NCBI RefSeq assembly: GCF_001045555.1
Contig: NZ_LFBU01000001.1
Span: forward strand, 1,240,001-1,304,000
From: Marinobacter subterrani
GTDB lineage: Bacteria > Pseudomonadota > Gammaproteobacteria > Pseudomonadales > Oleiphilaceae
DNA: 64,000 nucleotides
Direction: 5' to 3'
The notes under the pieces were generated by a model that did no database searches, was not told the DNA's origin, and was given only the letters and a program-made list of their open reading frames with translations. Numbering within the stretch: the first letter of the stretch is position 1; each line of letters opens with the position of its first letter. Made by a program: the position numbers and the translations under genes. This document shows, piece after piece, positions 37,535 through 46,830 of this stretch.

Positions 37535-38542
37535 TCTCCTCAAGTCCCCCGGCGTCTGCCCTGTCGCCGCTTTGAACTTCCGGTGGAAAGACGTCGTCTC
37601 GCTGTATCCCAGCCGGAAGGCGATATCCGGAATACTCATTTCCGTGTTTCGAAGGTAGTCCTCCGCCATCTGCTGGCGAACGTCATCCAACAGTTTCTGA
37701 TAAGACATCCCCTCCTGCCCCAGTTTCCGCTGCAGGGTTCGGCTGGTCATCCCCAGATCCTCGGCAATCATGTCCTGCCGGGTAACGCCGTCTGCAAGTT
37801 GTTTCTGGATGCTCTGCTTCACCCGGCTAGTAAGATCCGTATCCGAATCCAACAAGGCCAGTTGAGATAACGCGTGAGCCTCGAGGGTCTTCCGCAACAA
37901 CGGATCTGGCTGGCGCAGTCGTGTGGACATAAGACTCTGGTGCAGAACTACGCTGTTCTCGTCGGCCCCGAATTCCACCGGGCACTGCCAGCGCTCAAAG
38001 TAGGCTTTTTCATGAATGCCTCCCGGGGAGGAGCGCCGAAGCTTTACCCGTAGTGGCGAAGCCTCATGATCATCCGCCAGCCAGCGGGCATAGTTGATCC
38101 AGGAAGCAAACACATTGTCCACGACCTGAGGCCATACCACCGGATCGGTAAAGTTGCAGGTCCACACCAGGGCGACTGCATCACCTTTCATCCGCAAGCC
38201 CGTGGTGCCCATATCCCCAACCAGCTTTTCATAGGGAGCGATTCGGGTAACCGCCTCGGCCAGGGTGGCACAACTCATGGTGATGTAGCCCAGCACGCTG
38301 TAGGAGCCCGGTTGCACGTAATCACCGGTTTCCAGGCCCAGGACAGGATTGCCCGTTGCTTCGGCAAGCAGCCTGATAAACGTTTGGAACTGCTCGCCAT
38401 TCAGGCGACCGTCGTCAGTATCGAGAATGATTGGCTCGAGGCCTGCTTTGCTGAAAAGAGGGGTGGTATCAATGCCTTTGGCATCCGCGTAGCGGACATA
38501 TTGGCGAAAGGCGGAGACAGAGGCGGTTCCTAGAGGAGGCAT
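37529..38542 (-). CDS. AraC-family transcriptional regulator
   Basis: 337 aa. An N-terminal Arabinose_bd-type domain (about 1-200) precedes two C-terminal helix-turn-helix motifs (about 240-335: RQDMIAEDLGMTSRTLQRKL and IPDIAFRLGYSETTSFHRKF, then ATGQTPGDLRR). This is the OruR/ArgR-like subgroup. The ATG at 38542 is chosen because the longer frame begins with TTG; neither has a good ribosome site. Target genes are unknown; the neighbour argG is separated by a REP element. Confidence 0.85.
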   Translation of the reverse strand: MPPLGTASVSAFRQYVRYADAKGIDTTPLFSKAGLEPIILDTDDGRLNGEQFQTFIRLLAEATGNPVLGLETGDYVQPGSYSVLGYITMSCATLAEAVTRIAPYEKLVGDMGTTGLRMKGDAVALVWTCNFTDPVVWPQVVDNVFASWINYARWLADDHEASPLRVKLRRSSPGGIHEKAYFERWQCPVEFGADENSVVLHQSLMSTRLRQPDPLLRKTLEAHALSQLALLDSDTDLTSRVKQSIQKQLADGVTRQDMIAEDLGMTSRTLQRKLGQEGMSYQKLLDDVRQQMAEDYLRNTEMSIPDIAFRLGYSETTSFHRKFKAATGQTPGDLRRK

Positions 38543-38610
38543 GATAGCTGAGATCGTTGTTGGTATTTTGTCGGCCAGTATAACCAAAAACGTCGAAATG
38601 CGGATTAAAC

Positions 38611-38671
38611 GGGGTCAGATGAAAAAGGGGTCAGATGAAAAGTTCATCTGACCCCTTTTTCATCTGACCCC
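38611..38671. repeat. REP family A, double copy (A4)
   Basis: A perfect 61-bp palindrome of two GGGGTCAGATGAA units and their inverted copies, 11 bp after the argG stop. Confidence 0.95.
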
Positions 38672-38682
38672 AGGTTCACGCC

Positions 38683-39894
38683 TTAAAGCTTGCGGCCTTT
38701 CCCTGCAGCAATCCGCAGGCGCAAGGCATTCAGCTTGATAAAGCCTTCCGCATCTTTCTGATTGTACGCACCCTGATCTTCCTCAAAGGTGGCAATCTTC
38801 TCGTCGAACAGGGAATCCTCAGACTTGCGGCCCACAACGTCCACATTACCCTTGTAGAGCTTAAGGCGAACGGTACCGTTAACATAGTGCTGGGTCTGGT
38901 CGATCAGCGCCTGCAGAGCCTCACGCTCCGGGGACCACCAGTAACCGTTGTAGATCACCTCGGCGTAGCGGGGCATGATGCTGTCTTTCAGGTGTGCCAC
39001 TTCGCGGTCCAGAGTGATGGACTCAATGGCACGGTGGGCACGCAGCATGATGGTGCCGCCCGGTGTTTCGTAACAGCCGCGGGACTTCATGCCTACGTAG
39101 CGGTTCTCGACGATATCCAGGCGACCAATACCATTCGCGCCGGCTACCTTGTTGAGGGTTTCCAGCACTTCATGCGCTTTCATCTCCTGACCATCGATGG
39201 CAACAATGTCGCCCTTCTTGTAGGTCAGCTCAACGTAGGTCGGCTCATCCGGCGCAGCTTCCGGAGACACACTCCAGCGCCACATATCTTCCTCGGCTTC
39301 CGCCCAGGGATCTTCCAGGTTGATGCCTTCGTAAGAGATGTGCAGCAGGTTGGCGTCCATGGAGTAAGGGCTCTTACCCTTCTTCTTCTCCACCGGAATG
39401 TTCCGCTCATCGCAGTAGGCCAGCAGCTTCTCGCGGGAATTCAGATCCCACTCACGCCAGGGCGCAATCACCTTCACACCCGGCTTCAGCGCGTAGGCAC
39501 CCAGTTCGAAACGCACCTGGTCGTTACCCTTGCCGGTGGCACCGTGGGAAATGGCATCGGCGCCGGTTTCATTGGCGATATCGATCAGACGCTTGGCAAT
39601 CAGGGGACGGGCAATGGACGTACCCAGCAGGTACTCACCCTCGTAGATGGTGTTCGCGCGGAACATCGGGAACACGTAATCGCGCACAAATTCCTCGCGC
39701 AGGTCCTCGATGTAGATTTCCTTAACGCCCAACGCCTCGGCTTTCGCCCGCGCCGGCTCCACTTCCTCGCCCTGGCCGATGTCGGCGGTGAAAGTCACCA
39801 CCTCACAGTTATAGGTATCCTGCAACCACCGAACGATCACGGAAGTATCCAGGCCACCGGAATAGGCCAGCACCACCTTTTTGATATCAGACAT
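38683..39894 (-). CDS. argG: argininosuccinate synthase
   Basis: 403 aa from the ATG at 39894; an open extension to 39942 has no ribosome site. [10 protein letters not shown] is the ATP-pyrophosphatase P-loop, and [15 protein letters not shown] binds citrulline and aspartate. It joins citrulline and aspartate with ATP to argininosuccinate in arginine synthesis. Family A repeats lie on both sides. argH is not in the window. Confidence 0.97.
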   Translation of the reverse strand: MSDIKKVVLAYSGGLDTSVIVRWLQDTYNCEVVTFTADIGQGEEVEPARAKAEALGVKEIYIEDLREEFVRDYVFPMFRANTIYEGEYLLGTSIARPLIAKRLIDIANETGADAISHGATGKGNDQVRFELGAYALKPGVKVIAPWREWDLNSREKLLAYCDERNIPVEKKKGKSPYSMDANLLHISYEGINLEDPWAEAEEDMWRWSVSPEAAPDEPTYVELTYKKGDIVAIDGQEMKAHEVLETLNKVAGANGIGRLDIVENRYVGMKSRGCYETPGGTIMLRAHRAIESITLDREVAHLKDSIMPRYAEVIYNGYWWSPEREALQALIDQTQHYVNGTVRLKLYKGNVDVVGRKSEDSLFDEKIATFEEDQGAYNQKDAEGFIKLNALRLRIAAGKGRKL

Positions 39895-39942
39895 GCCCTT
39901 GCTCCAGACTGAACCGAATGGATATGAACCGGGGATGAACAT

Positions 39943-39972
39943 GGGGCCAGACGAACGCGTTCGTCTGGCCCC
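39943..39972. repeat. REP family A variant (A5)
   Basis: GGGGCCAGACGAA-CGCG-TTCGTCTGGCCCC. Compared with the family, TCAGATGAA has become CCAGACGAA in one arm with matching changes in the other, so pairing is kept. It lies 48 bp upstream of argG. Confidence 0.9.
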
Positions 39973-40056
39973 TCTTTAAGAAAGCCCCGAGTACACTCAA
40001 TAAATAAGGCGCATATTGTACGGGAGAGCGGGGGGAATGGCTATTGGGAGGAACAT

Positions 40057-40103
40057 GGAGTCAGATTGAACATGGGGTCAGATGAAAGCTTTCATCTGAC
40101 CCC
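40057..40103. repeat. REP family A, single copy plus degenerate half (A6)
   Basis: A half copy (GGAGTCAGATTGAA, 40057-40070) precedes a full palindrome at 40074-40103, ending 8 bp after which the fliS stop lies. Confidence 0.9.
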
Positions 40104-40111
40104 GTCTTCAC

Positions 40112-40510
40112 TCAGACCGCCTGCTGCTGACCCATCGCTTCCTCACGAATACCATCCCAGCCTTCCTTGATGGAACGCAGCAGGTTAGCCACCTCGTCCA
40201 GCTTGGCCGGGTCATTTTTGGCGTTCGCCTCGAACAGCGACCGCTCCATGTAGTCATACAGCGCTTCCAGCCGAACCGCCAGTTCGCCCCCCTGGTCAAA
40301 ATCCAGGAAGCCACGCAGCCCACCAATAATCTCGATGGCCTTGGTGATCAGCTTGCCCTTGCCCTCAAAATCCTTCGCCTGCATCCGGGCCTTGGCCATG
40401 TTGATGCGTTCCAGGGCGCCGCTGTACAGCAGCTGGATAAGCTTGTGGGGATCGGCATCGGTGATGCTGGTTTGGGTGTTTACCCGCTGGTATGCCTGTA
40501 AGCCGTTCAT
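40112..40510 (-). CDS. fliS: flagellin export chaperone FliS
   Basis: 132 aa from the ATG at 40510, which is preceded by GAGG; 7 further codons upstream lack a ribosome site. The N-terminus (MNGLQAYQRVNTQTSITDAD) and KLIQLLYSGALERI are the conserved flagellin-binding parts. It binds flagellin C-termini in the cytoplasm before export. It lies 39 bp downstream of fliD in the usual order. Confidence 0.95.
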   Translation of the reverse strand: MNGLQAYQRVNTQTSITDADPHKLIQLLYSGALERINMAKARMQAKDFEGKGKLITKAIEIIGGLRGFLDFDQGGELAVRLEALYDYMERSLFEANAKNDPAKLDEVANLLRSIKEGWDGIREEAMGQQQAV

Positions 40511-40549
40511 ATTAGACCTCGCTTGTCTCAAAAAACCGACTCTCTGTCA

Positions 40550-42526
40550 TCAGTTCTTCTGGTTGTTCTGGGGGGCCAGTGCGGCCAACTGCTGCGTGAT
40601 GTAATCCCGGGTGCTGTTCAATTGCGCGATCAGCGAATCCGCGGCGCTGAACTGGGAAACCAGGCGTTCACGGTAAGAGGTCAGCCGCTCTTCAAGATCC
40701 AGCCGGTCCTGCTGAATATCCTCCAGGGATCGGTTCAGGCTCTCCGTGCGAGAGGCGATGGCACCGTCCGCACTCAGGATGCCGGTCACCAGGTTAACCG
40801 TCCGTTCAGCCACCCCTTCAATAAAAGTGATCGTGCCGCGGCTGCCGGTGTCCGTACCCGTCACCCTGACCTGAAGTCCGGACGCATCACCCCGGTCTGA
40901 GCCCAGAAACAGAACCTGGCCATCACCTTCGGCCAGTTTCCCATCAATGGTACCCGCTACGTCCTGCCCGGCGGTTCCAGTCGATACAGCCAGACCATAG
41001 ACCGAACCATCCTCAACGCTGGTAATGCTTACATTTGAGCTGTCACCGAATTTCTCGGAGGTAAACCGTAAGGCGCCGGTGCTGTCCAGATCTACCGCCA
41101 CTGACGTACCGGCGGCCTTCAGCGCGCCGCTATCATTGAACTTGGCCTGAATCTGATCAACCAGGTCCTGGGGCGTTGCATAGGTCCCCGCATCCAGCGT
41201 GATGGAAACAGACGTACCGCCGTTAACCTCAAAGGTAATTTCATCATTGGCGGTGGTAATGGAAACGTTCGAGCCAACCGGTGCGACACCCGAAAGGGAA
41301 CCCTGGGTCGCAGCACGGGTGATATTGATGTCGTAACTGCCGGGAACTGTACCGGTGCCGCTGCGCACGAATTCGATCTGGCTATCGGAAGCCCGCCCCT
41401 GTTCCGCGAACAAAGCGGTCACATCGTCAGGATTCTGGGCCAGCTTCTCCTCAAATTTCGCCCTGTCAAGCTCAAGGCCGCCGGTGTCCGGATTGGTTGA
41501 TATACCGACATCCGCCAGGGTTCTGACACTGGCATTCTCAAGCCCCGGAACCACCCGGGTCAGCAGATTGCGTAACTGGTTCTGGATACCGCGTACGGTG
41601 GAATCACCATTGAGAATCCCGCCCCGACCCGCTTCCGCATCATAACCCGCCAGGCTGTCGATCGTGCCCTGAAGCGCATTGAACTTGTCGACAAACGACT
41701 GGACACGATCGGCCACCGCGCCAAGGTCCCGCTCAACCTTGATAACCGACGTCACGCCCTCTTCCTTCACCTCAAAGCTCAGCCCGTCAATCACGTTTTC
41801 GATATTGTTGGAAGAACGGGAGATCTCGATACCGTTAATCCGGACCTGGGAGTCCTTGGCGGCAACGGTTTCGGTCAGATTGCTGGTGGTGCCATTAAAG
41901 GCGAACTGCGACAGGCCCACCGCGTCGGTGTTGTTGCCGTCATCGTCATTGACCGTCAGGGAGACGGCATTGGCAGTGCCGGTTTCCTCGGAGGACATCA
42001 CCAGCCGGTAGCCATTGCCGGTATCGATTACACCCGCGGTCACACCCATACCGGATTCATTGATTTCGTTGGCCAGGCCCTGAAGCGTGTTATTGGTGCC
42101 GTCGATGGTAATCGTCTTACTGGAGTCCCCGGACTTCAGAGTAATACTGCCGGTGCCAACCGTGGTGGCATCCTTGTCGGCAAAGGTACCCGATGCAAGC
42201 GACTGTGCCTGGGCCAGGGTGAGTACCTCCACCGTGTAACTGCCCCGCCCGGCTTTGCTGTTATCCAGGCTCACTTCGACGCTTTCGTTGGAGGATGTCG
42301 CGGAATAGGCGGTCAAGTTGTCGGCCGCGCTCAGTTGGCGCATGGGAAGGCGTAGCTCGGTTACCGCACTGCGTAACTTTCCGTAGGCGGACAACAACGC
42401 TTCACTTTTTTGCGTTTCGAGCGTGAGCCGGTCCTCAGCAGGCTTGCGCTCTGCGGCCACCAATTGGTCCACGAGATCGGAGCTCAGAACTCCCGAGCCA
42501 ATCCCTAATGATGAAATTCCGGCCAT
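40550..42526 (-). CDS. fliD: flagellar filament cap protein FliD
   Basis: 658 aa, at the long end for FliD. FliD_N (SLGIGSGVLSSDLVDQLVAAE, about 5-105), FliD_C (about 250-640) and the C-terminal coiled coil are present, as is an inserted flagellin-IN-like motif near residues 110-170. The extra length is a central insertion (about 390-560). FliD caps the growing filament. AGGAGG precedes the ATG, and a sigma-28 promoter lies 43-69 bp upstream. Confidence 0.95.
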   Translation of the reverse strand: MAGISSLGIGSGVLSSDLVDQLVAAERKPAEDRLTLETQKSEALLSAYGKLRSAVTELRLPMRQLSAADNLTAYSATSSNESVEVSLDNSKAGRGSYTVEVLTLAQAQSLASGTFADKDATTVGTGSITLKSGDSSKTITIDGTNNTLQGLANEINESGMGVTAGVIDTGNGYRLVMSSEETGTANAVSLTVNDDDGNNTDAVGLSQFAFNGTTSNLTETVAAKDSQVRINGIEISRSSNNIENVIDGLSFEVKEEGVTSVIKVERDLGAVADRVQSFVDKFNALQGTIDSLAGYDAEAGRGGILNGDSTVRGIQNQLRNLLTRVVPGLENASVRTLADVGISTNPDTGGLELDRAKFEEKLAQNPDDVTALFAEQGRASDSQIEFVRSGTGTVPGSYDINITRAATQGSLSGVAPVGSNVSITTANDEITFEVNGGTSVSITLDAGTYATPQDLVDQIQAKFNDSGALKAAGTSVAVDLDSTGALRFTSEKFGDSSNVSITSVEDGSVYGLAVSTGTAGQDVAGTIDGKLAEGDGQVLFLGSDRGDASGLQVRVTGTDTGSRGTITFIEGVAERTVNLVTGILSADGAIASRTESLNRSLEDIQQDRLDLEERLTSYRERLVSQFSAADSLIAQLNSTRDYITQQLAALAPQNNQKN

Positions 42527-42568
42527 AACGGTGCCTCCTCATAGGGGCAAATTTCTCTACTGACTACT

Positions 42569-42595
42569 TTATCGGCAAAAGGCGGCAAAACTTTG
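42569..42595 (-). promoter_or_regulatory. sigma-28 (FliA) promoter of fliD
   Basis: On the minus strand CAAAGTTT (42595-42588), an 11-base spacer and GCCGATAA (42576-42569), matching TAAAGTTT-N11-GCCGATAA in 15 of 16 positions. Confidence 0.85.
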
Positions 42596-42656
42596 CCATT
42601 TTCTTTCGCCTATTTGTAACAACCTGTAACCTGCCTGAAATTCCGAAGGCCAAGCC

Positions 42657-42686
42657 GGGGTCAGAAGAAAGCCTTCTTCTGACCCC
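42657..42686. repeat. REP family A variant (A7)
   Basis: GGGGTCAGAAGAA-AGCC-TTCTTCTGACCCC, with one paired change in both arms, followed by a leftover half-repeat ATTTTCATCT. It lies in the 398-bp gap between flagellin 1 and fliD, which also holds the fliD promoter, a terminator and a flaG remnant. Confidence 0.9.
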
Positions 42687-42701
42687 ATTTTCATCTATGC
42701 A

Positions 42702-42743
42702 CAAAACGCAAAACACCGCCGAACCCTCTCAGGTGTGGCGGTG
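42702..42743 (-). terminator. terminator after flagellin 1
   Basis: CACCGCC / GGCGGTG stem with a larger internal loop, then TTTTGCGTTTTG on the minus strand. Confidence 0.65.
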
Positions 42744-42785
42744 CTGAAATACCGTCGTTTCCATTAGTACAAAAGCGGCAAACCC

Positions 42786-42854
42786 TTACACTTTAATAAT
42801 AAACAACGTCAGCAGTTCATCCATCTGCAATTTTTCTGCCAATCTCAACAGAGC
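42786..42854 (-). pseudogene. flaG 3'-end remnant
   Basis: Translated on the minus strand this gives [18 protein letters not shown] then IIKV and stop, nearly identical to the C-terminus of the intact FlaG at 44538 ([21 protein letters not shown]). Just upstream the frame is blocked by TGA. It sits after flagellin 1 exactly as intact flaG sits after flagellin 2, so the flagellin-flaG unit was once duplicated and this flaG decayed. Confidence 0.8.
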
Positions 42855-42924
42855 TAGAGGTATTCATCGCTCAACTTACCACCCATTAAAAACAGCAGAA
42901 ACCTGAAAACCGGGCGTTCTGAGT

Positions 42925-44433
42925 TTACTGTAGCAGAGACAAAACCTGCTGCGGCCGCGCGTTGGCCTGCCCCAGCACCGATATACCGGCCTGCTGCAAA
43001 ACCTGAGCCTTGGAAAGCCTGGCGGTTTCTGCCGCGAAATCCGCATCCAGGATTCGGCTGTTGGAGGCGCTCAGATTCTCGACGGAGGTCGCCAGGTTGG
43101 CGATTGTGGATTCGAAACGATTCTGAAGCGCGCCCAACTCACTTCGTAGCCTGTTAATCTCGGTCAGCGCATTGTCTACACGAATCACCGAATCCTGCGT
43201 TCCTGCAACAGTTGTTATATCAACACCTTCAAGCGACCCCGCCGGGCTGGCTTCCGCCGCATCGAACGCTGCCACAAGATCCGTCAGGTTACCGGTCAGA
43301 ACAATGGCCTCACTCGAGGTCACGCTCACCGTGCTGCTCTCTGGGTCCAACACCGCAAGCGCTCCGGGCACCTGGGCGTTGATAGCCGACACAAAGTCGG
43401 CCGTTGTTGCAAAGTCTCCCACAATGTCAACGGCCTCGGCATCGCCAACCTGTATGGCGAAATCGCCCTCGGCCAGGCCGTCGGAAATGGAAGGAACGCC
43501 ATCAGTCGTATCAGCGGTGTTTGAAAAGCCTGGAAAAAACGCTGTACCGCTGTCGAATTCCGTCGTTGAGAAGTTCGTGCCATCCTCCCGCAAAATCGAC
43601 AAAGTTCCATTAGTAATGGCCTCCGTCAGATCTGCCGAAGCGCCAAGATCGAGGCTGTACCCACTCTGCACACCGCTTCCATCATTCCCAAACCCCGCGC
43701 CGGTAAAGCCCGCGACCATTTGGGCAACTGTCACGCTGCCGAACGGGGTGTCGTTGGCCTGAACCATGAGCGAGTTGCCGTTTCCGTCATCAAACGTCAG
43801 TTGGTAGATGTCGTTACCATTACCAAAAAATCCATTGCTAAACGTTCCCAGAGCAAGTGTGGCAGGGTTCCCTCCAGCGAGAGCGCCATCAAAAAGCGTA
43901 GCGCTGACCTCAGCCTTTGCACCCAGATCCTGCAGGCGACTGCCCGTGAGCGAGGTGATTCCGATCGCCTCGCCAGCGTTCGCACCCACTTGGAAACTCA
44001 GCTCGCCGAGCGAGCCGTCCAATACATTCAAACCGTTAAACGCCGTCTGGGTCGCAATCCGGTCGATCTCATTGAGTCGTTGCCGCACCTCATCATTCAG
44101 AGCTACCCGGTCGGCCGGACTGTTCGTCGCATTGGCAGACTGAATAGACAGCTCCCGGATTCGCTGGAGGTTGCTGACGACCTCCTGAAGTGCACCTTCA
44201 GCGGTCTGCGCCAATGAAATACCGTCATTAGCGTTTCGCCGGGCGACGTTCAGGCCTGATATCTGAGATTCAAAACGGGTCGAGATAGCCAGGCCGGCGG
44301 CGTCATCACGGGCAGAGTTAATTCGCAGGCCTGAAGATAGCCGTTCCAGCGCGACCGCAGACAGAGCGGATGATTGTTGCAACTGACGTTGTGCGTTTAT
44401 TGATGCAACATTGGTGTTGACGCTCAAGACCAT
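42925..44433 (-). CDS. flagellin (copy 1)
   Basis: 502 aa. D0/D1 ends are conserved ([14 protein letters not shown]...[22 protein letters not shown]-terminus [36 protein letters not shown] and QVLSLLQ). The middle (about 180-390) is unlike the other two flagellins and probably forms the exposed D2/D3 region, rich in Asp, Gly, Ser and Thr. The start is the second of two ATG codons. It is exported by the flagellar T3SS to form the filament. No clear own promoter lies in the 104-bp gap after flaG, so it may depend on the flagellin 2 promoter. Confidence 0.93.
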   Translation of the reverse strand: MVLSVNTNVASINAQRQLQQSSALSAVALERLSSGLRINSARDDAAGLAISTRFESQISGLNVARRNANDGISLAQTAEGALQEVVSNLQRIRELSIQSANATNSPADRVALNDEVRQRLNEIDRIATQTAFNGLNVLDGSLGELSFQVGANAGEAIGITSLTGSRLQDLGAKAEVSATLFDGALAGGNPATLALGTFSNGFFGNGNDIYQLTFDDGNGNSLMVQANDTPFGSVTVAQMVAGFTGAGFGNDGSGVQSGYSLDLGASADLTEAITNGTLSILREDGTNFSTTEFDSGTAFFPGFSNTADTTDGVPSISDGLAEGDFAIQVGDAEAVDIVGDFATTADFVSAINAQVPGALAVLDPESSTVSVTSSEAIVLTGNLTDLVAAFDAAEASPAGSLEGVDITTVAGTQDSVIRVDNALTEINRLRSELGALQNRFESTIANLATSVENLSASNSRILDADFAAETARLSKAQVLQQAGISVLGQANARPQQVLSLLQ

Positions 44434-44537
44434 CACAGCTTCCTCTTGAAATACTGCCCTGCTTGAGCAACTCAGGCGTCCACTGCGCCCCAGTGCGGAA
44501 GTAAGCCAGGGCCAGCAAAAAGCGCCCCGGAGGTTCT

Positions 44538-44975
44538 TTAGACTTTTATGTTAAACAACGTCAGCGGTTCATCCTGCTGCAATTTTTCCGCCAACCGCAA
44601 AGCCACTTCATCAGGAATCTGGCGAATCACTTCCCGGGTCTGCTGATCGACTACTTTTACAACCGTCTGCCCCAGCTCGTTATCCACCTCGAACTGAAGA
44701 TCCCTCTGAACACTCTGGACAAAATCGTTCAGTTGCGACACCGCATCATCCAGATCCTCCCGCCGCGCCTCATTCTGTTTCTGAAGCTCTTCCGCCCTGG
44801 AAACATTCTGAGCGGCGGAAGCCGGCTTATCAGTCGCAGCGGGCCCCACTGATGAAGAAACCGGGGCGGAGGCATTCCTGCCTTCGGCCGGAGATGACGA
44901 AATTGCCCGAGCCGGTACTTGCTCACTGGTTGGAACCAGCTTCAGATCCGGGCTATTCAGGTTAACGCCATTCAT
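44538..44975 (-). CDS. flaG: flagellar protein FlaG
   Basis: 145 aa. The N-terminal half is disordered (Ala/Ser/Pro-rich). The conserved FlaG domain (about 75-145) has [21 protein letters not shown] and [19 protein letters not shown]. FlaG influences filament length in polar flagellates. It lies between flagellin 2 and flagellin 1, not directly before fliD as in Pseudomonas, explained by flagellin-unit duplication. Confidence 0.92.
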   Translation of the reverse strand: MNGVNLNSPDLKLVPTSEQVPARAISSSPAEGRNASAPVSSSVGPAATDKPASAAQNVSRAEELQKQNEARREDLDDAVSQLNDFVQSVQRDLQFEVDNELGQTVVKVVDQQTREVIRQIPDEVALRLAEKLQQDEPLTLFNIKV

Positions 44976-45049
44976 AGCTCACCTCGCTATTCTCTCTAAC
45001 GGCGGAGAACCGGAACCCGAAGGTTCCGGCTCTCACCGCTCGCCCCTGT

Positions 45050-46465
45050 TTACTGCAGGAGGGACAGAACCTGCTGCGGACGGGCGTTGGCCTGGGCCAG
45101 CACCGAGATACCGGCCTGCTGCAGTACCTGAGCCTTGGACAGCTTGGCGGTTTCCGCCGCAAAGTCCGCGTCTAGGATACGGCTGTTGGAGGCGCTCAGA
45201 TTCTCGACAGAAGTCGCCAGGTTCGCGATGGTAGACTCAAAACGGTTCTGAATTGCACCGAGTTCGCCGCGCAGACTGTTTACTGTCTTGAGCGCGGAGT
45301 CCACCCGCTGAATCGCGTCGTTGGCGTTATCGACAGTATCCACAGTCACACCGCCGAGGTTGCCGGAGACACCGTAGTTATCAGTTCCACCAATCACTCC
45401 GCTGGCGTCAGTGACCGAGAATGATTCCAGGGCATTGATGCTTACGGAGCCGTACTGGACGGTGCCACTAGCTGTGACGGTAGACGCGAAGCCTTCGCCA
45501 CTTGCTGCCCCGGAAGGTGCCGCTTCGCTGATCGAGAAATTCTCGCCGTCGGCAACAGTGAACTTAAGCCCGGCAGAACTGGTCTCGACTGACAGGCCTT
45601 CAATACCCGCGGAGTTGATCGCATCCGCTACCTGATCTTTTGTCGCAGTGCCGCTGGAGGCGATATCAACAGAAACAGTAACTGCATCTGCATCGCCAAC
45701 CTGAAGTGTCACACTATAAGTCGATCCACCAGTGCTGGCTGCATCATCAACAGCACCGAATGCCAGGTCTTTAACGTTCGTTGCCGATACCAGTGACAGC
45801 CCATTGATATTTTCAGCCTCGATCGCCTCAGCAACGTCCTTGGCACTTGCGCCAGAGGCGACAGTGACATCAACAGCATCAGCAGAACCAACCTTGATAC
45901 TAAAGGTGCCACCGCCGGAGCCTATAGCCTGGTCACCGGTAGAGGCAATCTCGCCAATGGAGTCCTTGGTAGTGCCCTGGGTGAGGTCGATGCCAATAGT
46001 TTCGCCAGCATTCGCGCCCACCTGGAAGTCCTGACGACCAAACGAGCCGTCGAGAACCTTGAGGCCGTTAAAGGCAGTCTGCTTGGAGATACGGTCGATT
46101 TCTTCGATGCGCTGCTGAACCTCATCGTTCAGGGCGGCGCGGTCAGACGCACTGTTGGTAGCGTTCGCGGACTGAACCGCGAGCTCACGGATGCGCTGCA
46201 GGTTATTGGTGATTTCGTCCAGGGCACCTTCAGTGGTCTGGGCCAGGGAGATGCCGTCATTGGCATTCCGGGTGGCGACATTCAGACCGGAGATCTGTGA
46301 CTGGAAGCGGGTGGAAATTGCCAGGCCGGCGGCATCATCTTTTGCAGAGTTGATACGTAAGCCGGAAGACAGACGCTCGAGCGCCTGATTGGACAGTTGC
46401 TGAGACTTGTTCAGCTGGTTCTGGGCGGAAATTGACGCCACGTTTGTGTTGATGCCGAGAGCCAT
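45050..46465 (-). CDS. flagellin (copy 2)
   Basis: 471 aa. Canonical D0/D1 N-terminus ([18 protein letters not shown]) and C-terminus (QVLSLLQ). The central part (about 190-370) contains two flagellin-IN-like repeats ([20 protein letters not shown] and [19 protein letters not shown]), shared with flagellin 3. It has its own sigma-28 promoter 84-110 bp upstream and heads the run flagellin 2-flaG-flagellin 1. Surface Ser/Thr residues are plentiful for glycosylation by the downstream Maf protein. Confidence 0.95.
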   Translation of the reverse strand: MALGINTNVASISAQNQLNKSQQLSNQALERLSSGLRINSAKDDAAGLAISTRFQSQISGLNVATRNANDGISLAQTTEGALDEITNNLQRIRELAVQSANATNSASDRAALNDEVQQRIEEIDRISKQTAFNGLKVLDGSFGRQDFQVGANAGETIGIDLTQGTTKDSIGEIASTGDQAIGSGGGTFSIKVGSADAVDVTVASGASAKDVAEAIEAENINGLSLVSATNVKDLAFGAVDDAASTGGSTYSVTLQVGDADAVTVSVDIASSGTATKDQVADAINSAGIEGLSVETSSAGLKFTVADGENFSISEAAPSGAASGEGFASTVTASGTVQYGSVSINALESFSVTDASGVIGGTDNYGVSGNLGGVTVDTVDNANDAIQRVDSALKTVNSLRGELGAIQNRFESTIANLATSVENLSASNSRILDADFAAETAKLSKAQVLQQAGISVLAQANARPQQVLSLLQ

Positions 46466-46548
46466 GTGCTTCTCCTTAACCTTTGTGTCTTCAGTTAAAA
46501 GGTTTAGCGACCGATGTCTCGCCCCGGTGCGCTGCCCTGTTGATCAAG

Positions 46549-46575
46549 TTAACGGCCATGCCCCGGATTGCTTTA
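46549..46575 (-). promoter_or_regulatory. sigma-28 promoter of flagellin 2
   Basis: On the minus strand TAAAGCAA (46575-46568), an 11-base spacer and GCCGTTAA (46556-46549), the FliA pattern at exact spacing. It lies in the 365-bp divergent gap between flagellins 2 and 3, which otherwise holds the sigma-54 promoter below and AT-rich DNA. Confidence 0.78.
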
Positions 46576-46727
46576 GGCGCTTGCATAAAGTTTTTGTAAA
46601 TTAATGTAAATCATGCCAAATAAACGGCAAAACCCTGCCTTTGCCGCCCTTGCCATACCTCAGGGCCGTCGAAAACGATTGGATTTAAACTATATTTTTC
46701 ATAGACATAATGGGCAAATAGAACAAA

Positions 46728-46742
46728 TGGCACACAATTCGC
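46728..46742 (+). promoter_or_regulatory. sigma-54 promoter of flagellin 3
   Basis: TGGCACACAATTCGC keeps the -24 GG and -12 GC exactly 10 bases apart, with TGGCAC intact. It lies about 90 bp before the flagellin 3 start. The AT-rich 46600-46725 upstream could hold activator (FleQ/FlrC-type) sites, which I cannot define. Confidence 0.7.
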
Positions 46743-46830
46743 TTATTCCCCTGCAACGCTCGAAAAAAGAAACCGCCGACACCTGAATTTCTCCGAAACA
46801 GGCGACGGCACCCATAACAGGGGAATGACA

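Noticed and set aside
42585..42605. Sigma-54 promoter (TGGCAAAGTTTTGCC) before fliD
   Set aside because: GG and GC are 9 rather than 10 bases apart. The sigma-28 match overlapping it has exact spacing.
44437..44537. Independent promoter for flagellin 1
   Set aside because: No sigma-28 or sigma-54 pattern at correct spacing is found in the 104-bp gap.
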